This document shows positions 41,455-52,718 of a stretch of DNA of 64,000 nt, piece by piece. Source of the stretch: Bimuria novae-zelandiae CBS 107.79 (Eukaryota > Ascomycota > Dothideomycetes > Pleosporales > Didymosphaeriaceae); contig ML976672.1 in assembly GCA_010015655.1 (NCBI GenBank), positions 221,463 through 285,462 of the forward strand. Direction: 5' to 3'. A model generated the notes under the pieces. It made no database searches and was not told the origin of the DNA. It saw only the letters and a list, made by a program, of their open reading frames with translations. The position numbers and the translations under genes are program-made. Each line of letters opens with the position of its first letter. Within the stretch, counting starts at the first letter, position 1.

Positions 41455-44400
41455 ATGGCCCTATCAACTCTCAGAGATCCTACAGTAATCCTGACCAACT
41501 ACACAAATTACACGCCATGGCTAAAACAGCTTAAAATAAGATGCCAATTCCTCAAGGTCTGGAACATTATCGACCCAGCGCTGATAGATAAACCAAAGCA
41601 GAAACCCGCCATGCCGATACCGCCGTTAATAGGCAACTACTAGCTAAACGCCGTCTACACGAATGCGAACCTAAACAACGCACCAATATTACTATCTTAT
41701 CTATCGCCAGCAGGCGCGAAAGCATACAAAGACAATAGCGACTACTATAAAGGATAGCTCGAGATCTATAAGGTCATGGATCGAGCCTATTAGGAAGAAA
41801 AGGCAGACCTTAATAAGGTAGTTACTTTTCTCTAATTAACAATCTCCGCGTATCTGCAGAATAACTGCTACATTCCTAGAGAAATAATTAAGCAATAGAT
41901 AAATAACCTTACAATTATAGTTAGGGTTAACCTGCAAGACGAATACAGACAATTAAGAACAAGGTATTAAGAAGCACTTAAGCCAATAAGAATAGCTAGA
42001 TTATAGGCTACATGGCTCTCTAAGTACGATCACGCAGCTATAAAAGCAAAGACTAATTAGGTCCTAGAGCTTTAAAGGCTAGACTCTGTAAAAGAAGACT
42101 TTATAAAGGCAGTTGTCTATGTCGCACCTATGTAGGTAACGACCTTTTAGTAATATGGAAGCAAGGATACAGCTATCTTACGAAAGCACATAATAAAACT
42201 CTTCCAAGACCACATAATTCTGTAGCACCTGACTAAGGGTAAATAAAAGGGCACTTTTGCTGCTGCAGGGTCATCTCTCGCTAAAGGTAGTAAACCCACC
42301 TAGGCCACAGACAGGGACGCCTCTCTTGTAGATAAAGCAGTATTATCTAAAAGTCAGGGAAGACCTTAGAATTATAAATAACAAAATAATAATTAACGTA
42401 CTAGAACTAAGTAGTTGCCTTAGAGCCTTAAGCTAATAATAGTTAATAGTAATTACTGCCCTGCTTATAAACTACGCTATAGTCTTCAAGACTATTTCTA
42501 TGCCTTTCTAGACAAGCAGCCAGACTGGTTTACACTAAACCCTCTTATAGTAAAGCTAGTCAAGCTTAGGCTAGAACATAATACCGACTTCTAAGAGAAG
42601 TTAAAAAGAATAAAAAAGGCTAAATTACAGGCACTTAAAATTAAATAATTACATACTCCTACTCTACCTCGAATTACTAAGGCTAATAATAAATGACTAG
42701 ATAGACGCAAGATTACTAAAATCCTAGTAAGCTTTAACGCCGCATCCTTCCACACTGACCTAAACACGTACCCATTACGACGCTCAGCCATACTCGATTT
42801 AGGCACAACCTGCCATATCTTTAACGACATCAATCGCTTTGTCTCATACCGGCCACCGGCGCCAGGAGACTTTATATAGGCAGGGAATACATAAATATAG
42901 ATTAAAGGATACGGGAGCGTCTATCTTAACGTATAGAGTGTAAATAGAAATTAATTAATATAGCTAGATAATATAGCCTATTGCCTTAATCTGCTCTGCA
43001 ATCTTGTATTATTCCGATTACTCCGGAGGCAAGGCCTTTAGTGGGATACAAGAGCAGACCTAACAACTCTAAAAAGAAGAGACAATACTATGCTAGCAGA
43101 ACTCTAAGAGCTGCATAGACAGTGGGTCTTAGAACACAGGATAAGGCTAGTAGGTAGTATTCCTACTAATGCTGCGCACGCTACTCACAAGACTAATACA
43201 CGCACTAAACGAAGACTACAGAAGGCAGACGCGTGGACCTAGCACTAATAATTAGGCTATCTAGGCCCTTAGGCCCTCGAACACCTTGTGTAATAATCTA
43301 AGGGGGTAAGGATTAAAGGTCTCCCTATAGTTAAATATGACGCCTGCGGCAAAGCAAAACTAAAACAGCAAATTTGCTGGCAAGCTAGGGAACTAATAGA
43401 AGGTCCTGGCAAGCGAGTCGTAATTAATTTTCACAACTATAAAGTAGATAGCTTAACAAGAGAGAAGAGCTAAATACTAATTACTAACTAATTCTTTGGC
43501 TTTGCATGGGACTTCTACTTTAAGGATAACTATCTAGCACGTTTAATTATTAAATTACTTAGCACCTTTATACGGTTTATGAAAGTATAATATAATATTA
43601 CGGTGAAAGTAATTAAATCTAATAACGAGATCTTCTCTATTAAGGTAAATATTAAGAAGTAGTACTTAGCGCAAGGCATTAAGATTAAGCCTTTAGCACC
43701 TAATACTTAAGCATAAAATAGAGGAGCTAAACGCTTAGGGGGTGTAATTAAGGAGAAAGCGCGCGCGATGCGACTTAACTCTAACCTACCCTAGTAGATA
43801 TAGCCTAAGATCACCCGAGCCGCAGTTTACTTATATAATTAAACGCTAAACTACGCCAATCGATGGCGATCTCTATATAAAGTGTTCTTTACGATAGTAG
43901 CCTGTCAGAACGGCATTGTTACCTAACCAAAGAAGCCTAATTAAGCTCACCTAAAAGCATATGGCTGCAAAGCCTTTGTAATAACTAACAATACAAAACG
44001 CAGCAAAAGCAAGCTTTAGAGGCTTAACCCTAAAGCATAGATTAGCTACCTTATTAGCTATAGATTAACTAACATCTAGAGAATATAGATTCCCTCTTTA
44101 GCAAAGACAATCAGTACTCGCGACGTAATATTCGATAAGGATACTGTGTTCTTAGGCAAAACTAAAGACCTAATAGAAAACCTTATACATAGCATATTAG
44201 AAGAAATAGCGGCCTAGGTGTAATTAGTAAAGTTACCTCCCTTACCTTAATAAGAGCATGCCACTAAGTCCTTCTTTAAGAATAAGCTAATTAGTAAAGC
44301 GCTAGAGGAAGAGGTTAAAGGAGCTCCTAAGTATAGGCAAGGCAGGAAAGTTAGGTGCAAATATCTAATACCTCCCTTAACGCCGCTACTAGTAACACTT

Positions 44401-46260
44401 CTTGCACAATTAATAGCAGGAGGCAATTAAGCTATACTACTTTAAAGAGTGTAAACAGGGTAGTTGTAAACAAGCCTATAGGCCGCAGCCTTTATGGCAG
44501 GCACTAAAGCTAGTAGTAGCGGTAAATACAAAGGTAAGACTCTTAATAAGGCGTAGCTTTAACGAATAATTATATTAGGCAAGAAGTCACATCGAAGCGT
44601 GCTTTTAGAGCCACCTATATGCCGAAGCAAGCTCGAAGATCACCCTCTCTATGATATATAGAAGGAAGCAGAACGTTCCTATCTATAGAGCCATAAGGAA
44701 ATAAAGTCCTGGAGTGAGGTTGCAACCGCTCTAGTAAAAGTGGTAGGCTATTAAATCCTCGACTGCATGTGGGTATATACCTACAAGTTTAATAAGTATT
44801 ATTAATTACAAAAGTGCAAGGCAAGGCTAGTAGTATAAGGCAATTAATAGTGGCACCTTACCTTATAAGAAACCTACGCTATAACACTTATAAGATAATT
44901 ATTCTGCATGCTTATAGCAATTGTAGCTTATTTTAACCTAGAACTTATTTAATACAACGTTACTAACGCGTTTGTCCACGCGAAGCTGGATAGAGAAATC
45001 TATATAAAAATGCCTCGCGGCTACTCGCGAGCAGGCACAGTCCTTAAACTATATAAAGCACTATACGGACTGCGCATATCTCTATTACTCTGGTAAAGAG
45101 AGTTCACGTTAACACTCCGTGATATTAGCTTTAAAGCAGTACCCCACGAGCCATGCTACCTTATTAAGGATAGCATTATTATTTTCTTTTATGTAGATAA
45201 TATTATTATTACGTATAATAAGTTATAAAAGCAAGCTGCTGAAGCTGCTCTTGTAATAATAAGTACTAAATTCACACTTACAGGTGGTAAAGACCTGCAG
45301 TAGTTTTTAGGAATTGAAATTATTAGGGACCGCTCGAGCAGAAAGATCTAGCTTTTATAAGCTTTATATATTAATAAAATATCGCGCCTTATTGATCACC
45401 ATAAGATTCGCTATAATACCCTAATAGATCCAATCGAATTGCTCCTAAGGACAGGACTGGCTAGCAAGGGTGAGATCAATAGATACTAGCGCAAAGTTAG
45501 ATTAATTCTCTATGCTATAGTTACATCTTAACTAGATATTGCCTTTGCAAGCTCCCAATTATCACGATTCCTATCTAACCTAAGCAAAGAGCACTAAGTG
45601 GCTACTAACTAAGTTCTCCTCTACCTTACTAACACTAAATCACTAGGTCTTTAGCTTGGGGGTGTAGATACTTTAGAAGTGGCAAGTGACGCATCCTTTG
45701 CCGACAACACACTTGACCGCAAGAGCTCGCAAGGATACATTATTAAGCTATTTGGTGGCCTGATCGCCTGGAAAGCAAACAAGCAAGATACAGTCACTAT
45801 ATTAATAACTGAAGCCGAATTACTAGCACTATTACAAGTGGCTAAGGAGGCTTTATTCACATCGCGATTACTGAAGGAACTGAAGATTAACCTTAGCGAT
45901 TCCCTTATTACAATTAATTATAATAATTAGCAAACGATCTGACTTGTTACTAAAGAAATTGCCAAGTTGTAGACTAAGCTCTATTATGTAGATATTTATA
46001 ATTATTAGCTGAGACAAGAGGTTGCACTAGGGATAATTAAGGTAGACTATTAACGCTTAGAGGACATGGTCGCTAATAGACTTATAAAGGCCCTACTAGT
46101 GAATAAATGGAGCAAATTTCTGCATAAACTAGGACTTAAAGATATATTAGACAAGATTACCAATTAAGAGGTTGCCCTACAGGATCTCTAGCAGAGAATA
46201 GAGGCCTTTAAGGTGGAATAATAGACAACTGCGAAGGTCTAGCTTGAGGATAAGCCTAAG
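41455..46260 (+). pseudogene. Inner copia gag-pol, one frame broken by stops
   Basis: Five landmarks share one register over 4.8 kb: Gag start MALSTLRDPTVIL (41455), pre-integrase RLVGSIPTNAAHATH (43141 on), RWRSLYKVFF (43861 on), RT block KLDREIYIKMPRGYS (44983 on) with LYKALYGLR, and RNase H VEVASDASFADN...SSQGYIIKLFGGLIAWKAN (45670 on). So no net frameshift has occurred. The frame is interrupted by dozens of TAG/TAA codons, many at positions where Gln is expected, and at least one TGA (near 42694). The RT box is YVDN in place of YVDD, an Asp to Asn change that a single G-to-A explains. Dead by stops and by this change. Confidence 0.88.
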
Positions 46261-46271
46261 CTAAGGGGGTG

Positions 46272-46553
46272 TGTCCGATTACATGGCCCTTTGCACACGC
46301 AAAGGTAGCTGGCGCAACCCTATACAAAGAGACATTGCTAGCAGTCTGGTTTATCCGCACAATTCTGGGCGGGACAAAGGGCAACTCTCCTTAATTAACG
46401 GAAATAGATTAGCGTATTAGTGTAAGACGTAAGGACATAAGAGCCTTACATTCTTACAGGAATAGAAACAACAGACAACAACAATTTATACTATAATTTA
46501 TCTTAATTAATCACCATCTTTTCATCTCATCAGATTACCCCTCCAATCTAACA
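46272..46553 (+). repeat. 3' LTR of inner copia element
   Basis: 282 bp; followed by target duplication AAAGT (46554-46558). Confidence 0.92.
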
Positions 46554-46899
46554 AAAGTAGGAGAGGAGGTACTTAAAAGTAGGGTATATCTCGTAGATTA
46601 TACTAAAATAGCTAGAGTCGCCATAGCCTTTAAGTCTCTTTATAGCCTCCTTTAAGGGCTAGAGGACTTTAATATACTAACTAATTATAGCCTAATTAGC
46701 AGTAGTAAGGCTTTTTATAGGTACTTTATTAATAGGAGCCCTACCGCGCGCGCGAGCTAAGAACTTATCCCGCAGCGCCTTCTCTACCCTATAATTAATA
46801 AAAGTATTAATTACGCGGTAGAGGAAGACTACTCTCTCTATAAAATTAAGATAGCTATTCTAGCAAGTAATAATAGGCTTAATAGGTTTAAAGAGCTAT

Positions 46900-48340
46900 A
46901 GAGGCTCTCCTATCTTACGTGTTAAACGTTAAAAGTTGTTAAAAAGGTCATGTTACTAAGGCGTTAATATTAAGTGTATAACGTTTATAAGGACTTTAAT
47001 AGGGCCCTTTTCTCGCCACTCGCGTAGGTATTTCTCCTTAAATCTAAACTATAAGGTGTTATTATTAAAGGCGTCTTTATTAGTTTTAAATATTATAGTT
47101 TGCCCTACTAAGTTAAGCAAGTGAGGTGAGCAGCGGAGGTGTTGGTCCTATAGGGCAAAGCTGTAATAGGCGCCCAGCGCCTTAAGGGCTGTATTATTAT
47201 TTATCGCATTATTAAGTATAAAGTACCTAACTAAGCTGCTATTAATACTAAAGGCCTATAGCGTCTTAATAACAACTATAGCAACTTTCTCGCCTATATA
47301 CGCACTACTAAGTTAAGAGAGGGCAAGAGGCAGGTCGCAGAGCTTACCATAACTATTAACGTAGTAAGTAACAAGCCTATAAAACGCACTCTTGCCGCCT
47401 TTTATAGACTAGCTATTAAAGCTAATATAGATTTTGCTAAGGGTGCGAGCAAGCTTAGTTTATATATAAAGCTATAAATTTACGTATAACCTTAATAGGA
47501 AGGCAGCAATAGTTATATAGCTCTAAAAAGTAGCTAGCTTAGCCTCTAGGTTAGCGGCGCGTAAGAGCTTTTAAAAAGATAGCGTCTTTACTTCGCGCAG
47601 TAAGTAATTATTCTTAATAAGCTAGCTAACTAGAGTAAGTTAAAAATACTATTAATTAAAGTTTTCTAGGGCGTTAGACACCTCCTGCGGCACGCTAACG
47701 CCGGCGCTTATAAGGCCAGCGAGAGTACGCTACCCTAACTCTAATAGAGTTAACTATTTGCCCGGGCGAAAGTGCCTATAGCCTGGCCGTCTCTACTCTA
47801 CATGGTTCCATGCCAACGATGTAGAGCTTGTCGTCTCTTTAATAAATTAATTACCAGGTACTTTGTGTATATAGTAATAGTAGTAGACGAAAAATATACG
47901 CTGCATATTTGCCCAAAGAGCGACGCAATACCCGTAATTATAAAGCAAGGACTTCTTAAACCTCTGCGTACGCAGAGGCTTTATATACTATAGTAACCTC
48001 GCCTAGTTAATGCTGTTAAAGTTATTAGTAAACTAAGCGTTAAATTTAAGCCTAGGGCTATCAGAGCTAGGTAAAGAGGCAACTAAGGGAGCAGTAGTAG
48101 CCCTACTTAACGTAGCTTAAGAGGATAGCGTTAGTATCTTTAGTAGCCTATAAAAGGGCGTTAATACGTTTAAGGGCCTTAAGAGCGTGTTAATTAAGAG
48201 TAAAAACTTTGCGTTAAAAGCTATAGCGTTAAGGTCCCGGAGCTTAGTCTTAAAGCTCTAGCTACCCTAAGTTACTAGCGGGTCCTGTATACTCTATAAG
48301 CCAGGCGCGACGACTAGTAACGCTACTAGCCTTTTTACTA
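46900..48340 (-). pseudogene. hAT transposase remnant
   Basis: On the minus strand about 47290-47090 the frame reads VAIVVIKTL, then SINSSLVRYFILNNAINNN, TALKALGAYYSFAL, a stop, DQHLRCSPHLLNLVGQTIIF. This matches the hAT block with the catalytic-region D(N)A..N and the RC..H.LNLV motif. The usual DNAxNN is NAINNN here (Asp to Asn, a G/A change). Transition-rich elsewhere; the rest of the frame continues on the far side of the nested insertions. Confidence 0.75.
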
Positions 48341-48740
48341 TACTTAGAAAGCTCCTTTTGCTTTTATTTCGTAAACCTAAGGCCATTATATACGTGTAAG
48401 AGAGAGGGTGCGAGAGAGTGTAAGAGGAGGGTAGAAGAAAGTATTAATAGAGAGGGCAGACGCGCCAAAATTAGGGTATTAAGCTAGCTAATTACCTAAT
48501 TAGGAAATTACTAAAAACACTAAATAACTAACACTAATAATACGTATAATTAACTATACTTATTAATATTACTGCTTTAAAAGGCCTTCTCAGCGTTAAA
48601 TACGGCGTAAAAATAGATTAAAAGAATCAATCAATCAATCAAAAAAATAGGAAAAAACTGAACTGATTAATTATAGAGAGAGAGAGAGATTGATTTGATT
48701 AATAGGATTAATTTGAGCAAAAATACTAATTAATTAATAG

Positions 48741-48764
48741 ATTAATTAATTGTTGGCAACTCTG
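48741..48764 (-). repeat. hAT right terminal inverted repeat
   Basis: 24 bp, perfect inverted match to 39272-39295. Confidence 0.88.
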
Positions 48765-48772
48765 CTCACAAG
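48765..48772 (+). repeat. hAT target-site duplication, right copy
   Basis: CTCACAAG; two transitions from the left copy CTTACGAG. Confidence 0.75.
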
Positions 48773-51700
48773 TAGAAGACATCGCCACCCTCACTAGACT
48801 AGGTGGACACTGGCTAGTAGTCCATCGAACTAAACCTCCATCTACTTAATCCGCTTAGACTTAGGCTTTTGCGACCTATCAACGTTAGCTATAATACTCT
48901 ACTCTACCGCCTAGACTAAGATCACTCAGCAAGTCTCAGCTCTATATACTAATAAGATATCTAAGCAGTAACGCTATTGATTAACTACAGAATTACGTAA
49001 TAGGTATATAGCTATCTACTAGATCTGCTCCTTAAATAATTAACTGCGAAGAATGCCTACAAAGCAAAGCACATCAAATCATCTCACGGCGAACTGGCCA
49101 TGAGATTGGAGCCACACGAGCCTTCGAGACTATTGCTATTAATCTCATTGAGCTCGATGCAAGAGCCTACAATGGCGATCGATACGTCTTCCATGGGTTT
49201 AATCTATTCTCGAAATTCCATTTCGTCTATACAATACCTAGACGGGACAAGCTTATGCTCCTGTCTATTATTAGGCGATTAGATCGAACTATTAAATAAG
49301 AATTTAACATAACTGTCACCTTTCTCATCGCTGACGACGAGCGAGGATATGGGCTAACAGACAACTCTACTAAAGACTACTATTAGAGAGAAGGCATCAA
49401 GCTACAGATTAGGGCTCCACACACTAAGGAGCAAAACGGCTTAGTAGAGTACTCCGACAGGAGTCTTATTAAGAGAAGTCGCTTAATAAAGATTACCTTA
49501 AACCTACCTCTAGCACTTAGCTCTAAAATCTACTCTATAGCAGTATACCTGCTTAATCGCACACCCACGCGATTACTAGGTTAGAAAACACTATTCGAAA
49601 TTACCTATGGCAAGAAGCTGTTAATTGCTCATCTACGCATCTATAGCTACCGAGCATACGCACTACGTAAACAAATACTATAAATAAATAAGCTTAGTCT
49701 TCGAGCTCTAGTAGGATATCTAGTTAAGTACAACTTATTAAATATCTACTAAATCTAGATGCCTAAGGCGAGAAGTCGAGCAAATAGAGGTAAAGTAATT
49801 CGTGTAAGAGACGTTACCTTTAGAGAAAACCTCTTTTATTAACTACACGATAAAACAGATCCTCTACTATAAGGCTCTGAGCTAGAGTAATTCGCCTACG
49901 AGTATCAACTACCTATATTACGCAGCCAAGACAGCTCTATAGAAGACACATTCGAAGACAAGCACACGGCAGATCTAGATTAGCACAGCCAGACTACTGC
50001 ATCTATAGAATAAAACCAACCAACGCAAAAAGAAACAATAATCCTACGTTAAACTAGAAGTTACAATTTATAGCTTCTAACACTAAGTTAAATAGAGACT
50101 ACTAAGGTTTATAGCAGTTTATAGAACTTACTTTATAATAACTTGCAGCGCTCGTTATTAACCACGCTAGCTAGCCTACCTATAATGCCTACATCCTTAA
50201 GAAAGCGCAAACGTTAAACATTAGACTTAAATTAAGCATAGAATTAAGAACTAATTGATAGCAACCTTCGTTAGTCTCACATACTACCTAAAGGGTCAAC
50301 AAGATCTAGAAAGCCATCTTAGAAGAGTAGTAGCTTCTTTATTAACACATACTGGTTAGCATACGTAGCAGCCTCAGCTACAGCATTAAAAACACAATTT
50401 CACTACACTAAGCTACCTCCTAAGCCGCGTCTCTATAAAGATGTGATAAGGATGCCATCTCTACACAAGGAAGGCTTTCTCTAAGCGATGCAACAAGAAA
50501 TTAATAACGTGAAACGAAAAGGCACGTACGAGAGGATTACTTAGTAGGAGTTAAATCTATAACACTAAGAAGTTCTCCCGTTAATATAGGTCTTTAAGTT
50601 TAAGCTTAATAATTAAGGATACCTTACGAAATACAAAGCACGTATCTATATATAAGGCGATTTACAGACGACTACTAAGGATACCTACGCAGCTACTCTA
50701 GCAGTTTAAATATTCTAAGCTCTAGTTGCTATAGCGGCCTACTTTAACATAGAGATCTGTTAGTATAATATAGTTAACGTATTTATAAACGCTCAGCTCG
50801 CAACACTAGTCTATTATTACTTACTAAAAGGATTCTCTAATCCTAGTTATCTATAGAAACTATGTTAAGCTCTGTACGGCCTGAAGACCTCGCCACTACT
50901 CTAGTATTAAGAGCTCACCAAGACGCTCTCTGAACTAGGACTACACGAAGTCAAAGACGCTCCTTGTCTATAGAAGAATAACAAGCTTCTAGTCTTCTTC
51001 TATGTAGACGACATTGTCGTACTCTGCCTACCAGCCCACAAAGCTGCACTACATGAATTCGAACAGAAGCTCTTGTCTTGATATAAGATTTAATCTCTAG
51101 GAGAGCTTCAAACGTTCTGTAGTATTTAAACGCATAGAGACGGTGAGAATGGCTCTATCTAGCTATTACAAACTTTATACATTAAGAAGCTTGCATAGAA
51201 GTTTCCTTCACTAAAGCTATATACGAAGTTGCTAGCTACACTACTGCCTCTAGAAGAGTTATTGCTATTAGAGAATTAAGCAAATAACTTCACCAAGCAC
51301 AGATATGCCTAGCTTATAGGATCTATAGGATATATAGCTAGAGCTACCTAACCTAATGTCTTAAAAGCCTATTCTAAACTAGCGGAGTTTCTTACGAATC
51401 TATCTTTACGTTATCTTGACGTAGCCTACTAGACAATTACCTACCTGCTAGGAACTAAAGATCGAGCGCTCTACTATACTACCTCTATCTTAAACAAATT
51501 AGTCTATATAGCTAACTAACCTTAACCTAAGTTCTTTAGAGCAACAGATGCATTATACGCTAATAATAAGATCTTACGCAAGAGCTCACAAGGCTATATC
51601 TTCTTTCTATTTAGCGGACCTGTAGACTGGAAAGCAACACTCCAACGCTGTGTTACAAAGTTAACAACAGAAGCAGAGCTAGTCGCCGCATCGTCTGCAG

Positions 51701-52070
51701 GCACTAAACTAATCTGGTGGTGGAGAGTTTTCGAACAAATTAGCTTTAATCTAGATCATGAACGTCTTCTATACTATAACAATCAGCAGACTATCCGACT
51801 TCTCACCTCTACTACGCCTCGTCTTAAGACTACTGTACGGCACGTCGATATCTATCATTACTAGCTTCGATAAGAAGCTTAATCTAACAATATTAACCTC
51901 TTATACATCTAAACAACCTGTTAACCAGCTGACGGCCTCACTAAGCTACTGCCTAGACAGAAGCACGAAAACTGGGTCTCTCTTCTTCATTTTCAACCTT
52001 TTCCTTCTTAATGAGCTTCCCTATAGTATAGTACTCTTCCTGGTTTTTCCCATGTGGTTTTTACAGGTTT
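48773..52070 (+). pseudogene. Outer copia integrase, reverse transcriptase and RNase H remnants
   Basis: Continues the copia pol after the hAT. Around 49360-49560 integrase-core residues appear (GLTDNSTKDYY, APHTKEQNGLVEYSDR, AVYLLNRTPTRLLG). RT follows about 50460-51120: LPSLHKEGF, AAYFNIEI, LYGLKTSPLL, and FFYVDDIVVLCLP with an intact YVDD. RNase H comes about 51540-51760: FRATDALYANNKI, SSQGYIFFLFSGPVDWKAT, TTEAELVAASSAGTKLIWWW. Stops and frame changes are scattered; in RT some Trp positions (before KL..ALYGL, in SPLL.Y) are TAG. Confidence 0.82.
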
Positions 52071-52474
52071 AACGAGACTATACTTTACTCAGCTCTATCA
52101 TGTACACAGCTCTACGCTGTACCCCTATCCTGTACTCAGATTCATGCTGTATTCCACTTCATACACAGAGCAAACATGCTCGCATCATGTATCAAGCTCC
52201 ACCTACAAGGCTCATCAACCTCAGCACAGAACGCGAAGCAATCAGGATCTCAGTACTAGCTCTGGGAGACGTCCTACTACTAGGGACGCCTGTAGTATAG
52301 AGCGAGATCCACCTACACTGCGACGGCGGACGGCTACCCACCTGGGACTGCACCAATACTGAGACTGGCACAAAAGCTAGGTTCTCGACCCCAAAATGCA
52401 GCTACCCTACAAAGGTAGAGGGGGATCTATAGCCAACATCAGCTTCAAACATGCGTTCGAACCTGAAGGGGGTG
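52071..52474 (+). other. Outer copia 3' untranslated stretch
   Basis: About 400 bp between the RNase H end and the 3' LTR. Less stop-rich than the pol region; frames here (for example 52100-52300) have no motif. Ends in the purine tract. Confidence 0.5.
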
Positions 52475-52654
52475 TGTAAGCAGCCCAGAGATATGTCACA
52501 TGACGACACTAGTCTCATGAGTCAGCTCTATCTCTATATACGAGCCTCTGATCACTCCATGTACACACAACACAACACAGAACAACACACAGAGCAACTC
52601 AGACAATTACACACATAATATACTACCTTCACACATACCACCCACCTGCTTACA
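52475..52654 (+). repeat. 3' LTR of outer copia element
   Basis: 180 bp, followed by target duplication TTAAC (52655-52659). Confidence 0.93.
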
Positions 52655-52718
52655 TTAACTGAGCAGGTCAAGATCACTAAGAATTCCACTGTGCTTGCTA
52701 CACTTCGTTTGCTGCTCA

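Larger units (their letters stand above)
41121..46553 (+). mobile_element. Inner Ty1/copia LTR retrotransposon (5433 bp)
   Basis: 282-bp LTRs (41121-41402, 46272-46553) begin TGTCCGATTACATGG. Perfect 5-bp target duplication AAAGT (41116-41120, 46554-46558) in hAT sequence. A purine tract AAGGGGGTG precedes the 3' LTR. One gag-pol frame spans the interior. The last bases of the 5' LTR read ATA where the 3' LTR has ACA. The primer site is unclear: ATTAAGAGTCTCAC follows the 5' LTR and only partly resembles the initiator-Met site. Confidence 0.93.
39272..48764 (-). mobile_element. hAT DNA transposon (host of nested copia and TRIM)
   Basis: Perfect 24-bp inverted ends starting CAGAGTTGCCAACAATTAAT (39272 inward and 48764 inward), a classic hAT terminus. 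8-bp target duplication (two transitions apart). A transposase relic reads on the minus strand. Removing the nested copia (41121-46553) and TRIM (39870-40764) leaves about 3.2 kb, the usual hAT size. Confidence 0.88.
37515..52654 (+). mobile_element. Ty1/copia LTR retrotransposon (host of nested hAT)
   Basis: 180-bp LTRs (37515-37694 and 52475-52654) run TGTAAGCAG to CTGCTTACA, flanked by TTAAC on both sides. After the 5' LTR comes GTTATGAGCCCGGC, complementary to the anticodon half of initiator tRNA-Met, the primer type known for copia. Before the 3' LTR is a purine tract GAAGGGGGTG. Gag, protease, integrase, RT and RNase H remnants lie in the copia order. The coding body is split by a hAT element (39272-48764) whose removal leaves about 5.6 kb, normal for copia. 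Confidence 0.92.

Noticed and set aside
41455..46260. Alternative genetic code (TAG/TAA read as Gln)
   Set aside because: Host genes in the window use TAA, TAG and TGA as normal ends, some element stops replace Trp, and a catalytic Asp is lost; mutation explains more.
31511..52654. Strict sense-strand-only mutation of all nest elements
   Set aside because: In the outer copia RT several Trp positions are TAG, and the inner copia has YVDN, so G-to-A changes occur too. Only the LTR-pair differences are fully one-sided.
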